NCBI GenBank assembly: GCA_964445815.1 | Contig: CAYULW010000004.1 | Location: forward strand, 248,001 to 312,000 | DNA length: 64,000 nt | Reading direction: 5' to 3' | Source of the DNA: CAYULW01 sp964445815 | GTDB taxonomy: Bacteria; Bacteroidota; Bacteroidia; Flavobacteriales_E; Vicingaceae | Part shown: positions 1-6,889 of the stretch, piece after piece | Layout: the number at the start of each line of letters is the position of its first letter | Position numbering within the stretch: the stretch's first letter is position 1 | Position numbers and translations under genes: made by a program | Notes under the pieces: model-generated | Databases searched by the model: none | What the model was told of the DNA's origin: nothing | What the model saw: only the letters and a program-made list of their open reading frames with translations

Positions 1-1779
1 ATCACCGTTTTGTTGGAAGGTAAAGAAACCGATGCGATGGTGCATCGAATTGAGGTGAACAAAAGCATCAATAAGATTTCAACCGCAGAAGTACAGATCA
101 ATGATGGCAGTAAATCTAAAGAAAGCTTTTCCAACAGTGATTCCGGAAATTTTGATCCCGGTAAAAAGATTGAAATAAAAGCAGGTTACGATTCAACAGA
201 AGACACCATATTTAAAGGCATCATAGTTAGCTTATCTGTAGTTGTTGATGCGGTTGATGGACCTTCTATCATGGTGCATTGTAAAGACGAAGCCATAAAA
301 GCAACGCAAGGAGAAAAAAATGCTTATTACCTCAAGAGTAAAGACAGTGCAATCATTTCTAAGGTTTTAGGAAATTACAGCTTTTCTTCATCGGTAGATA
401 GCACCAGTTATCAATACGATGAAGTGATACAATACGGAGCGAGCGATTGGGACTTTGTACTCAGTCGGGCAGAAATTAATGGATTAGTAGTGACTACGGA
501 TGATGGCACTTTATCAGTTAAAAAGCCGGCTGTGAGTGGAAGTCCGGTGGCCACAGTGACCTATGGAGATACACTTATTGACATGGATGTCTCTTTACAA
601 TCTACAGAACAATTTAAAGCTGTTGATGCTGCCGCCTGGGATCCTGAGACCCAAAAAATAGTGAAAGGTTCTTCGGAAGAACCTAGCGTTAATAAAGAGG
701 GCAACATCGATGGAAAAAAATTGTCTTCTGTTGTGGGGGCTAATGCTCAATTGCAGTCGAATCTTCCTTTAAAGAGCGATGCCTTAAAAGCATGGGCCAA
801 TGCTCAATTGCTCAAGACACGTTTATCCCGAATCACAGGAACTGTGGTGAGTAATGGGAATGCCAAGATCAAGCCGAATACCTTAGTGAAACTGGAAGGT
901 GTGGCAAAAGCCTTGAATGGTAATCTGTTCGTAGGTAGTGTTTATCATGAATTGCACGATGGAGAATGGAAAACCGAAATAGGTGTTGGAATAGATGCCG
1001 AATGGTTTGTGCGTGAGCATGATGTTAATACACTCAAAGCAAGCGGAAGATTACCGGCTGTAAACGGACTACAGATCGGAGTCGTAAAAAAGATCGATAG
1101 CGATCCGAACAATGAGTTCAGGGTTCAGGTGACTCTGCCTTTGATTCAAAGCAGCGATGATGGCATTTGGGCACGACTCAGTACGTTCTACGCTTCAAAT
1201 GGAGTAGGAGCTTTCTTTTATCCAGAGGTAGGCGATGAGGTCATTTTAGGTTTTTTGGATGATCATCCATCTGCTCCAATCATCTTAGGAAGCGTTTACA
1301 GCAAAAAAAATAAGTCGCCTCAAACACCGGATGACAAAAACAGTCACAAAACCATATTGACCAAGAGTAAAATGGAAATTGATTTTAATGAGGAGGACAA
1401 GATCATTACCATACAAACCCCCGGAAAGAACATTATTAGCATAAGCGATAAAGACAAAGGCATTACCATCACAGATGAGAACAAGAACCAGATTGAGATG
1501 AATAAGGATGGTGTGACCATTGAAAGTAAGAAGGCAATGACTATAAAGGCCGCAAATGATCTGGAGATTAGCGCAAAAGGCATTACGATCAAAGCTCAAA
1601 ATGCATTTACAGCTCAAGGCTCCGATGCAACGGTTAAAGCTCAAAATGGGTTAACCCTTCAAGGAACCAATTCCACCTTAAAAGCTAGTGCTTCTTTGCA
1701 AGCTTCGGGTGGAGCTAGTGCAGAACTAAAAGCTTCGGGTAACATGACCGTAAAGGGAGCAATGGTATCGATTAATTAA
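1..1779 (+). CDS. eCIS spike protein, VgrG/Afp8-like (5' end outside window)
   Basis: This is the gp27/gp5-type spike that sits under the baseplate and carries the sharpened tip. The reading frame is open back to base 1, so the true start is upstream. The first ~350 visible residues resemble the phage late control D / gp27 part. An OB-fold gp5-like segment follows at about 350-440 (PEVGDEVILGFLDDHPSAPI is typical). The C-terminal ~140 residues are a repetitive beta-helix with ITI, KAQN and LKAS repeats. A T6SS VgrG has the same layout. I call it eCIS because the neighbours include DUF4157 cargo, an Afp14-like tape measure and an Afp15-like ATPase. The next gene follows after 6 bases, so the two are probably co-transcribed. 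Confidence 0.88.
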   Translation: MTVLLEGKETDAMVHRIEVNKSINKISTAEVQINDGSKSKESFSNSDSGNFDPGKKIEIKAGYDSTEDTIFKGIIVSLSVVVDAVDGPSIMVHCKDEAIKATQGEKNAYYLKSKDSAIISKVLGNYSFSSSVDSTSYQYDEVIQYGASDWDFVLSRAEINGLVVTTDDGTLSVKKPAVSGSPVATVTYGDTLIDMDVSLQSTEQFKAVDAAAWDPETQKIVKGSSEEPSVNKEGNIDGKKLSSVVGANAQLQSNLPLKSDALKAWANAQLLKTRLSRITGTVVSNGNAKIKPNTLVKLEGVAKALNGNLFVGSVYHELHDGEWKTEIGVGIDAEWFVREHDVNTLKASGRLPAVNGLQIGVVKKIDSDPNNEFRVQVTLPLIQSSDDGIWARLSTFYASNGVGAFFYPEVGDEVILGFLDDHPSAPIILGSVYSKKNKSPQTPDDKNSHKTILTKSKMEIDFNEEDKIITIQTPGKNIISISDKDKGITITDENKNQIEMNKDGVTIESKKAMTIKAANDLEISAKGITIKAQNAFTAQGSDATVKAQNGLTLQGTNSTLKASASLQASGGASAELKASGNMTVKGAMVSIN

Positions 1780-1785
1780 ACGTTA

Positions 1786-2793
1786 ATGAATAGGCTCATG
1801 TACAGCAAAGAAAGAAAAACGAAGAGTACCGATTCCTTTTCAAAAAAGAATACTTCAAGCCTTAAGGTAGAAAATAAAAACCCTACCTACTTAAAAGAAT
1901 TGGCTATCGCTAAGAAAGTTACTCAGTTAAATAAAGACGATGATAAGGAGCCTTTTGTGGAGCTGAAAACTGGCGTAAAAGAAAAGAAAACAAGAGTAAA
2001 AACCGGCCTTTTAGGTAATGCTTTGAAAAATGATGATTTAGTCCGTGAAAACAAATCTGAAAAGAATAGGCCTCCATCAAGAGAAGCGCAATACTTATTT
2101 CACGCTACTACTTACAAAAATTTAATAACCATACTTTCCAAGGGTCTAGATCCTAATAAAGGGGGGACAGATGTCGGAGCAAGTGCTTTAGCAGAAGGTA
2201 AATTGAAAGACGATTCATTAAAAGGTTCCAAGGGATTTGTTCATGGAGCAAGCCAAAGTGAAGTGGCATTACATTATGCTAACAAATTTGATAAAAAAGA
2301 GAAAGAAAAAGAAGCTAAAGAAATAGCAGGCTTTTCAGTTATGTTGCGATTTAAAACTGGTGGGAAACAAGGTTGGACAGAAGATACAGAAGATAGCAGG
2401 GGGAACTATAAGACACAGAATGTTATTACTCCGGATAAAATAGAATATCTGGAAGCAGGAAGTGGCTGGCAACCACTAACTAATATTAAACTAGCAGATT
2501 TAAAAGACTTAGTATACGGAACTAGCGAGCAACACGAAACACTTGAAAAGGTCAAGCTTACAAAACCGGTTGAAACAAAAGGAATAGCGTTTGAAAATTT
2601 AACGACAGTAGATTTATCTAGCATGGGGTCTAAAATTAGATCATCGGAGATAGAGGTGCTTGTTGCTGCAATTGAAAAGGGTGAATTACCTAATCTAAAG
2701 TTACTGACCTTGGATGTTAATCAAATTGATACTGGACAACGGAAAAGAATAACAGATTTGAAGAAGGTGACATTAAAAATAGTTGGAGAGTAG
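1786..2793 (+). CDS. Candidate eCIS cargo: ADP-ribosyltransferase-like domain with LRR-like tail
   Basis: This 335-residue protein has no signal peptide. Residues 1-100 are Lys-rich and look disordered. Residues 103-225 resemble an ADP-ribosyltransferase-type fold: YLFHATT (His106), then NLITILSKGLDP, then ALHYANKF (Tyr164), then a late acidic pair in PDKIEYLE (Glu220/Glu223). That His-Tyr-Glu order suits PARP/DarT/Tpt1-like enzymes. This is pattern reading, not a search result. Residues 268-316 look like one or two ribonuclease-inhibitor-type leucine-rich repeats (GELPNLKLLTLDVNQI). There is no DUF4157 domain, but residues 28-47 resemble residues 32-51 of the third DUF4157 protein (positions 5164-6348). 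It lies 6 bases after the spike gene, the usual cargo position. Confidence in the CDS is high, in ART activity moderate. Confidence 0.6.
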   Translation: MNRLMYSKERKTKSTDSFSKKNTSSLKVENKNPTYLKELAIAKKVTQLNKDDDKEPFVELKTGVKEKKTRVKTGLLGNALKNDDLVRENKSEKNRPPSREAQYLFHATTYKNLITILSKGLDPNKGGTDVGASALAEGKLKDDSLKGSKGFVHGASQSEVALHYANKFDKKEKEKEAKEIAGFSVMLRFKTGGKQGWTEDTEDSRGNYKTQNVITPDKIEYLEAGSGWQPLTNIKLADLKDLVYGTSEQHETLEKVKLTKPVETKGIAFENLTTVDLSSMGSKIRSSEIEVLVAAIEKGELPNLKLLTLDVNQIDTGQRKRITDLKKVTLKIVGE

Positions 2794-2826
2794 GGGTGAG
2801 TTATCTATTTAAATAGAGAGATAAAA

Positions 2827-3852
2827 ATGGCAGACTATATTAGTAAAGAAAAGGGAAAAAAAGAGCAATCTAAAACCGCTAATCGAAATCGCCATGAAAA
2901 AGAAGCAGTAAACCCGTTTTCGGATCACCGACCTGAAACATTAGCTCAAATGAGGTTTAAGGAAATGGCTGATAAAAAGGCGGCTAAGGATTTAGTTGCC
3001 ATTCAAAAAAAAGCCATTAACAAAACTGGCCTTCCTGATCATTTGAAAACTGGCATAGAAAGCCTTTCTGGATATTCCATGGATGATGTCAAAGTGCATT
3101 ACAATTCTTCTAAACCTGCTCAATTGAATGCCCATGCATATGCGCAGGGTAATCAAATTCATTTGGCTTCAGGACAAGAAAAGCATTTGCCACATGAAGC
3201 CTGGCATGTAGTGCAGCAAAAACAGGGAAGGGTAAGTCCGACTACACAGGTTAATGGAGCAGCGGTTAATGATAGTGCTAGTTTAGAGAAAGAGGCGGAT
3301 GTGATGGGAGGGAAGGCATTGCAGATGAAAGTAAGCGATAGACCATTAACTTATAAAATGAGTACAAATCATTGTTTACAGCAGGTTCAATTGAAAGAAG
3401 AAGTTATTCAATTGGCAGGACATTATTTGCTTCCTGGTATTTCTGCAAGTGAATTAGCTCAGATAGAAGAAAAAAAGATAGGAAGCTTATCTGATTTAAT
3501 GCATGCGGAAGGAACTACTCAAGGAAATCACACCTTTACCGGCTGGACAGATGTGACAAGAGCTACTCTTAATCGTGCAAAGGAAGGAGAAGATATTGAA
3601 GGAAGGCAAGACTTACCACCTCATCACTATGTTCTGTTAAAGACCCTAGGTGATTGGGAAACAGTGGGAATGCTATCCGGATTTGCAATAGTGGAAGATG
3701 CGAGTTGGATTGGTAGATTAAGTCACCCTGATGGTATGGGATTAAAAGTATCTGTTTGGGATGAAGCTAATCCAGGAGATTCACTTAGGCAGCAGTTAGA
3801 AAATGGCCCTGTCAGTTTAGAAATCTATTATATTGATGGAAAAGAAGTTTAG
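2827..3852 (+). CDS. DUF4157 (eCIS core) cargo protein 1, C-terminus unrecognised
   Basis: A 341-residue protein with a Lys-rich N-terminus containing DHRPETLAQMRFKEMAD, a motif common just before DUF4157 domains. The DUF4157 core spans about residues 67-161 and carries a zinc-protease-like HEAWH (123-127) and a downstream LEKEAD acidic motif. DUF4157 is a known marker of eCIS cargo. Whether the HExxH cleaves anything is not established. Residues 195-341 form a separate C-terminal domain (GHYLLPGIS..., PPHHYVLLKTLGDWETVG, ending EIYYIDGKEV) that I do not recognise. It is presumably the toxic or functional payload. There is no signal peptide, as expected for cargo loaded into the particle. It is the first of three tandem paralogues. 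Confidence 0.85.
   Translation: MADYISKEKGKKEQSKTANRNRHEKEAVNPFSDHRPETLAQMRFKEMADKKAAKDLVAIQKKAINKTGLPDHLKTGIESLSGYSMDDVKVHYNSSKPAQLNAHAYAQGNQIHLASGQEKHLPHEAWHVVQQKQGRVSPTTQVNGAAVNDSASLEKEADVMGGKALQMKVSDRPLTYKMSTNHCLQQVQLKEEVIQLAGHYLLPGISASELAQIEEKKIGSLSDLMHAEGTTQGNHTFTGWTDVTRATLNRAKEGEDIEGRQDLPPHHYVLLKTLGDWETVGMLSGFAIVEDASWIGRLSHPDGMGLKVSVWDEANPGDSLRQQLENGPVSLEIYYIDGKEV
3025..3309 (+). repeat. DUF4157-core direct repeat, copy 1
   Basis: This copy of the ~95-codon DUF4157 core matches those in the next two genes closely at both DNA and protein level. By eye the proteins are about 85-90% identical, while the flanking parts of the genes do not align. That suggests recent duplication or gene conversion of the core. 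Confidence 0.85.
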
Positions 3853-3867
3853 AGAAAACTAGAAATT

Positions 3868-5103
3868 ATGTATGATCACAAAGAAAATACCAAATCCAAA
3901 AGGGATGAGAAACAGTTAAACTCTATAAGTAGAATTCAACAAGAAAAAAAGAATCTTGAATTTCAGTTTGAATTGCAATTAAAAGAAAAAGCGGCAAGAT
4001 CTAATAAAACAGGATTGCCTGATCATCTAAAAACTGGCATAGAAAGCTTTTCTGGTTATTCAATGGACGATGTGAAAGTACATTATAATTCTTCTAAACC
4101 TTCTCAGTTAAATGCCCATGCGTATGCTCAGGGCAATCAAATTCATTTGGCCTCTGGACAAGAAAAGCATTTGCCCCATGAAGCCTGGCATGTGGTGCAG
4201 CAAAAACAGGGGAGGGTTCAAGCAACTGCAAAGGTGAATGGAGCCGCGATCAATGATGATCAAAGTTTGGAGAAGGAAGCAGATGTGATGGGGACCAAGA
4301 TTGCTGGTTATAAAGAGAAACCGGTTCAAGCCTATGCAACCACGAGAATTGTTCCGAAAATACTGCAAGCTGTCTGGATAGAGGAATATACAGAACCGAA
4401 CGCTACTAAAACATGGGATATATTGATGGATGGAGTAAAGTGGTATGCAGATGACGATGGAAATATGTGGTACAAAGTCGTTAGTTCGGGAGAAGAAGAC
4501 TATAGTACTCTTTCAGGTTATGGAGAACGTCAGACATTTTCTGAGTGGCATAAGTTAAGAAGTGAGTCACATCCAGAAGAATATTATTTGCCATTTGTTG
4601 AGTACGAGAAAGAGAGCACAGGGATAGAAGATAATATTGCAATAATGGAAGACATCATCGGAAAAGCCCATTCTCATGTAGATCGACTTAGTTCACATAC
4701 TTCTGATCCATCTTTTCTAGCTTCTATGTGTATTAATGTGATGGAGGTACTAAATAATGAAGCGAGACAGCGAATGGAAGGTTCAGGTGCTAAGTTAAAG
4801 TCCGGGCGTATACAACTTGTTGCCAGTGAAGTTGCTAAATTAATTACTAGATTAAATGGAACTGATGATGCCGGAGCAAGAAGAGGATTTTTGGGTGATT
4901 TTTATGGTTGGAATATAGCAAATCAAAATTTTCAAGAATCGAATAATCGCGGGACGTACATTATGCTGGTATTGATGGGTGGTATTTATGGCATTGCTAT
5001 TCCATCCCCAGGTAGAGCATTAAGTAGAGAGAAAAAGTCATTTTTTGCTCGTGTGATTAAACAACAATTTCTAGAGATGTATGAAGAAGTTGATGAAGTA
5101 TGA
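3868..5103 (+). CDS. DUF4157 (eCIS core) cargo protein 2, C-terminus unrecognised
   Basis: A 411-residue protein. Residues 1-45 are charged and probably helical. The DUF4157 core is at about 48-142 with HEAWH at 104-108 and LEKEAD downstream. The remaining ~265 residues are unlike cargo 1 and cargo 3. They include an acidic, aromatic stretch (WYADDDGNMWYKV), a helical middle (about 245-330) and a hydrophobic patch YIMLVLMGGIYGIAIPSP (about 368-385) that might insert into a membrane. I recognise no family for this part. The start is 16 bases after the previous stop. By analogy with other DUF4157 proteins it is probably carried inside the eCIS tube. Confidence 0.83.
   Translation: MYDHKENTKSKRDEKQLNSISRIQQEKKNLEFQFELQLKEKAARSNKTGLPDHLKTGIESFSGYSMDDVKVHYNSSKPSQLNAHAYAQGNQIHLASGQEKHLPHEAWHVVQQKQGRVQATAKVNGAAINDDQSLEKEADVMGTKIAGYKEKPVQAYATTRIVPKILQAVWIEEYTEPNATKTWDILMDGVKWYADDDGNMWYKVVSSGEEDYSTLSGYGERQTFSEWHKLRSESHPEEYYLPFVEYEKESTGIEDNIAIMEDIIGKAHSHVDRLSSHTSDPSFLASMCINVMEVLNNEARQRMEGSGAKLKSGRIQLVASEVAKLITRLNGTDDAGARRGFLGDFYGWNIANQNFQESNNRGTYIMLVLMGGIYGIAIPSPGRALSREKKSFFARVIKQQFLEMYEEVDEV
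4009..4293 (+). repeat. DUF4157-core direct repeat, copy 2
   Basis: Second copy of the core. It differs from copy 1 mainly at third codon positions and in the short stretch after QKQGRV, where the protein sequences diverge between all three copies. Confidence 0.85.
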
Positions 5104-5163
5104 TTAAAACTCAAAGTATAATAATATATAAAATAGAATTAAGCGTATCAACTAATCAATTGT

Positions 5164-6348
5164 ATGAGTTCAAGCTACCTTAGTAAATCACAAAAGACCA
5201 AACAGAAAGTAAATTCTGCTGAGAAAGGAATTCAAGAAGTTAATCAACAATTTCAAGTAGAAAGTCAAAATCCTATTCACCAAGAAGAATTGAGCATAGC
5301 CAATTTGGTGCAGCGTCAAGAAAATCAAACAGGACTTCCGGATAATTTGAAAGTCGGTATAGAAAGCCTTTCTGGTTATTCGATGGATGATGTTAAAGTA
5401 CATTACAATTCTTTTAAACCTTCTCAGTTAAATGCCCATGCATATGCACAGGGTAATCAAATTCATTTGGCTTCAGGGCAAGAAAAGTATTTGCCGCATG
5501 AGGCTTGGCATGTGGTACAACAAAAACAAGGTAGGGTTAAACCAACAATGAGTTTTGATGGGGCACTTATCAATGACGATCAAGGTTTAGAAAAGGAGGC
5601 AGATGTGATGGGATATAGGGCCTTACAGCTGAGAAAAAAAAATGATATCAATGGAACAATTAAGAATGAATTAAGGGATAGTGCTGTTAAGCAAAAAAAG
5701 TCCAATGTTTTTCAGCTTATTTCTGAAGGAGATTATAATGCATGGGTTAGAGCTAAGATCATTAGCCTTTTTAGAGGGGCACCTAGAATGGCCATGAAAG
5801 CTGCAGATGCAAGTCTAAGAGATTTTATAGGTGCAAGGTTAGAAACTTTAGGATTAATTCTAGATGATGTTAATGAAGTACAGTTAAACGAATTCTTACG
5901 CCTATTCACTTTTGAAGATCCGAGATTTGGAGCTCAGCCAGCTGATAATGCACATGAAGTGGAACAAGGTTGGGAAGGAACTCATACTGATGTGAGTCCT
6001 GATGATGCTGCATATACAGTTGGCCTTGGACCATGTGTGGCATTAGGGCTTATTTTAGTTAAAGATGGAAGAACCAGAGTTTCACTTGGGCATTTCGATT
6101 CAGGCACTAATGTTGCAGCATCTATTGTGCAGATGCTTAATCATATTGGCGCAGAAGAGGAAGATCATGTGAGAGTTAGGGCTTTTCTTGCAGGAGGAAT
6201 AGGTGAACCAGGTGCTGAACTTTTTGATGCTATGGATGAGGGACTTCAGACTTTAGGTGTTGAATTTATTGAAAGACATCGAAGTGTTGCCGATGTGATG
6301 GATGTTCAAATGAGTGCTAACGGAATGTCTCGTTTTAGGCAAAGGTAA
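5164..6348 (+). CDS. DUF4157 cargo protein 3 with CheD/CNF-like deamidase C-terminus
   Basis: A 394-residue protein. Residues 32-51 share a motif with the ART-like protein at 1786-2793. The DUF4157 core is at 56-150 with HEAWH at 112-116. The C-terminal ~115 residues resemble the glutamine deamidase CheD: YTVGLGPCVALGLIL, then RVSLGHFDSG, then a GGIGEPG segment and an amphipathic helix. Thr285, Cys291 and His310 fall where CheD has its Thr/Cys/His triad. The Thr-to-Cys spacing of 6 matches that recalled for Thermotoga CheD (Thr21, Cys27, His44). CNF1 and Burkholderia lethal factor 1 use related folds to deamidate host glutamines. A deamidating payload is therefore a reasonable inference but untested. 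Residues 183-275 are an unrecognised, mainly helical linker. Confidence 0.82.
   Translation: MSSSYLSKSQKTKQKVNSAEKGIQEVNQQFQVESQNPIHQEELSIANLVQRQENQTGLPDNLKVGIESLSGYSMDDVKVHYNSFKPSQLNAHAYAQGNQIHLASGQEKYLPHEAWHVVQQKQGRVKPTMSFDGALINDDQGLEKEADVMGYRALQLRKKNDINGTIKNELRDSAVKQKKSNVFQLISEGDYNAWVRAKIISLFRGAPRMAMKAADASLRDFIGARLETLGLILDDVNEVQLNEFLRLFTFEDPRFGAQPADNAHEVEQGWEGTHTDVSPDDAAYTVGLGPCVALGLILVKDGRTRVSLGHFDSGTNVAASIVQMLNHIGAEEEDHVRVRAFLAGGIGEPGAELFDAMDEGLQTLGVEFIERHRSVADVMDVQMSANGMSRFRQR
5329..5613 (+). repeat. DUF4157-core direct repeat, copy 3
   Basis: Third copy of the core, with the same HEAWH and LEKEAD motifs. After QKQGRV it diverges from the other two copies in the same place. Confidence 0.85.
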
Positions 6349-6366
6349 AGCGTAAAAACACGTAAA

Positions 6367-6397
6367 AACACCCTTTTTTAAAGAATTAAAGGGTGTT
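6367..6397 (+). terminator. Hairpin after the cargo genes (terminator or processing site)
   Basis: A perfect 10-bp inverted repeat, AACACCCTTT with AAAGGGTGTT, separated by 11 bases. It is preceded by two tandem copies of CGTAAAAACA (6351-6370). No U-run follows on the plus strand, so a strong intrinsic terminator is unlikely. Attenuation or RNA processing between the cargo and structural genes is possible. Confidence 0.5.
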
Positions 6398-6402
6398 AAC
6401 TT

Positions 6403-6419
6403 GGTGCTAATCTAGCACC
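6403..6419 (+). promoter_or_regulatory. Hairpin abutting the gp25-like gene start
   Basis: GGTGCTA and TAGCACC form a 7-bp stem with a 3-base loop that ends 2 bases before the ATG at 6422. It covers the place where the ribosome would bind, so it could restrain translation of the baseplate gene or set its level relative to the cargo. Function is inferred from position only. Confidence 0.45.
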
Positions 6420-6421
6420 CT

Positions 6422-6877
6422 ATGCAAGAATTTCAAATTAGTCAGGACGAAAAAGCCTTTTTAGGCAGGGGATGGAGTTATCCGCTAAAGTTTAACTGGG
6501 AGACCAAAAGTGTTCGTATGGTTTCCGCAGAAGAAGACATTGAGGAAAGCCTTTTTATTTTATTGAACACCATGAAGAAAGAGCGAATCATGCGCCCTGA
6601 CTTTGGTTGTGATCTGATGCTGATGGTCTACGAAAAAATGGACAATTCTTTTGAAAACATTATTACTGACTATATCCGTACAGCCATTACACTTTATGAA
6701 AGCAGAATAGAGATAGAAAATATACTGGTGCAAGAGAATCAAATGGAGGGAGCTATGCATGTGGATCTGACTTATGTCATTAGAGCAACCAATAGTCGAA
6801 GAAATATGGTGTTTCCTTTTTACTTGACACAAGGAACCCAGATTGACCATTTTGAGCACATTCACGATACAGAATAA
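6422..6877 (+). CDS. eCIS baseplate protein, gp25/GPW-like (Afp9-like)
   Basis: At 151 residues it has the usual length of the gp25/IraD family, which joins the baseplate wedge to the first sheath ring. Typical features are visible: FLGRGWSYPLKF near the start, then SAEEDIEESLFILLNT, then the family hallmark RIMRPDFGCDL (about residues 58-68), and an amphipathic helix with TLYESRIEIE. The order spike, cargo, gp25, baseplate J agrees with Afp-type loci. The GTG of the next gene is 12 bases past the stop, so these two are surely co-transcribed. Confidence 0.9.
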   Translation: MQEFQISQDEKAFLGRGWSYPLKFNWETKSVRMVSAEEDIEESLFILLNTMKKERIMRPDFGCDLMLMVYEKMDNSFENIITDYIRTAITLYESRIEIENILVQENQMEGAMHVDLTYVIRATNSRRNMVFPFYLTQGTQIDHFEHIHDTE

Positions 6878-6889
6878 TTTGAAAGATCG

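Noticed and set aside
1285..1644. Antisense reading frame within the spike gene
   Set aside because: It lies wholly inside a gene with clear family motifs, on the other strand. Many such frames exist across the window and show no protein-like features.
1..1779. Type VI secretion VgrG
   Set aside because: The spike alone fits T6SS, but the neighbours (Afp14-like tape measure, Afp15-like ATPase, DUF4157 cargo) define an eCIS, and no TssJ/L/M membrane complex genes appear.
2827..6348. DUF4157 proteins as proven zinc proteases
   Set aside because: HEAWH is present in all three, but DUF4157 is chiefly a marker of eCIS cargo, and the payload differs in each protein. Protease activity is left open.
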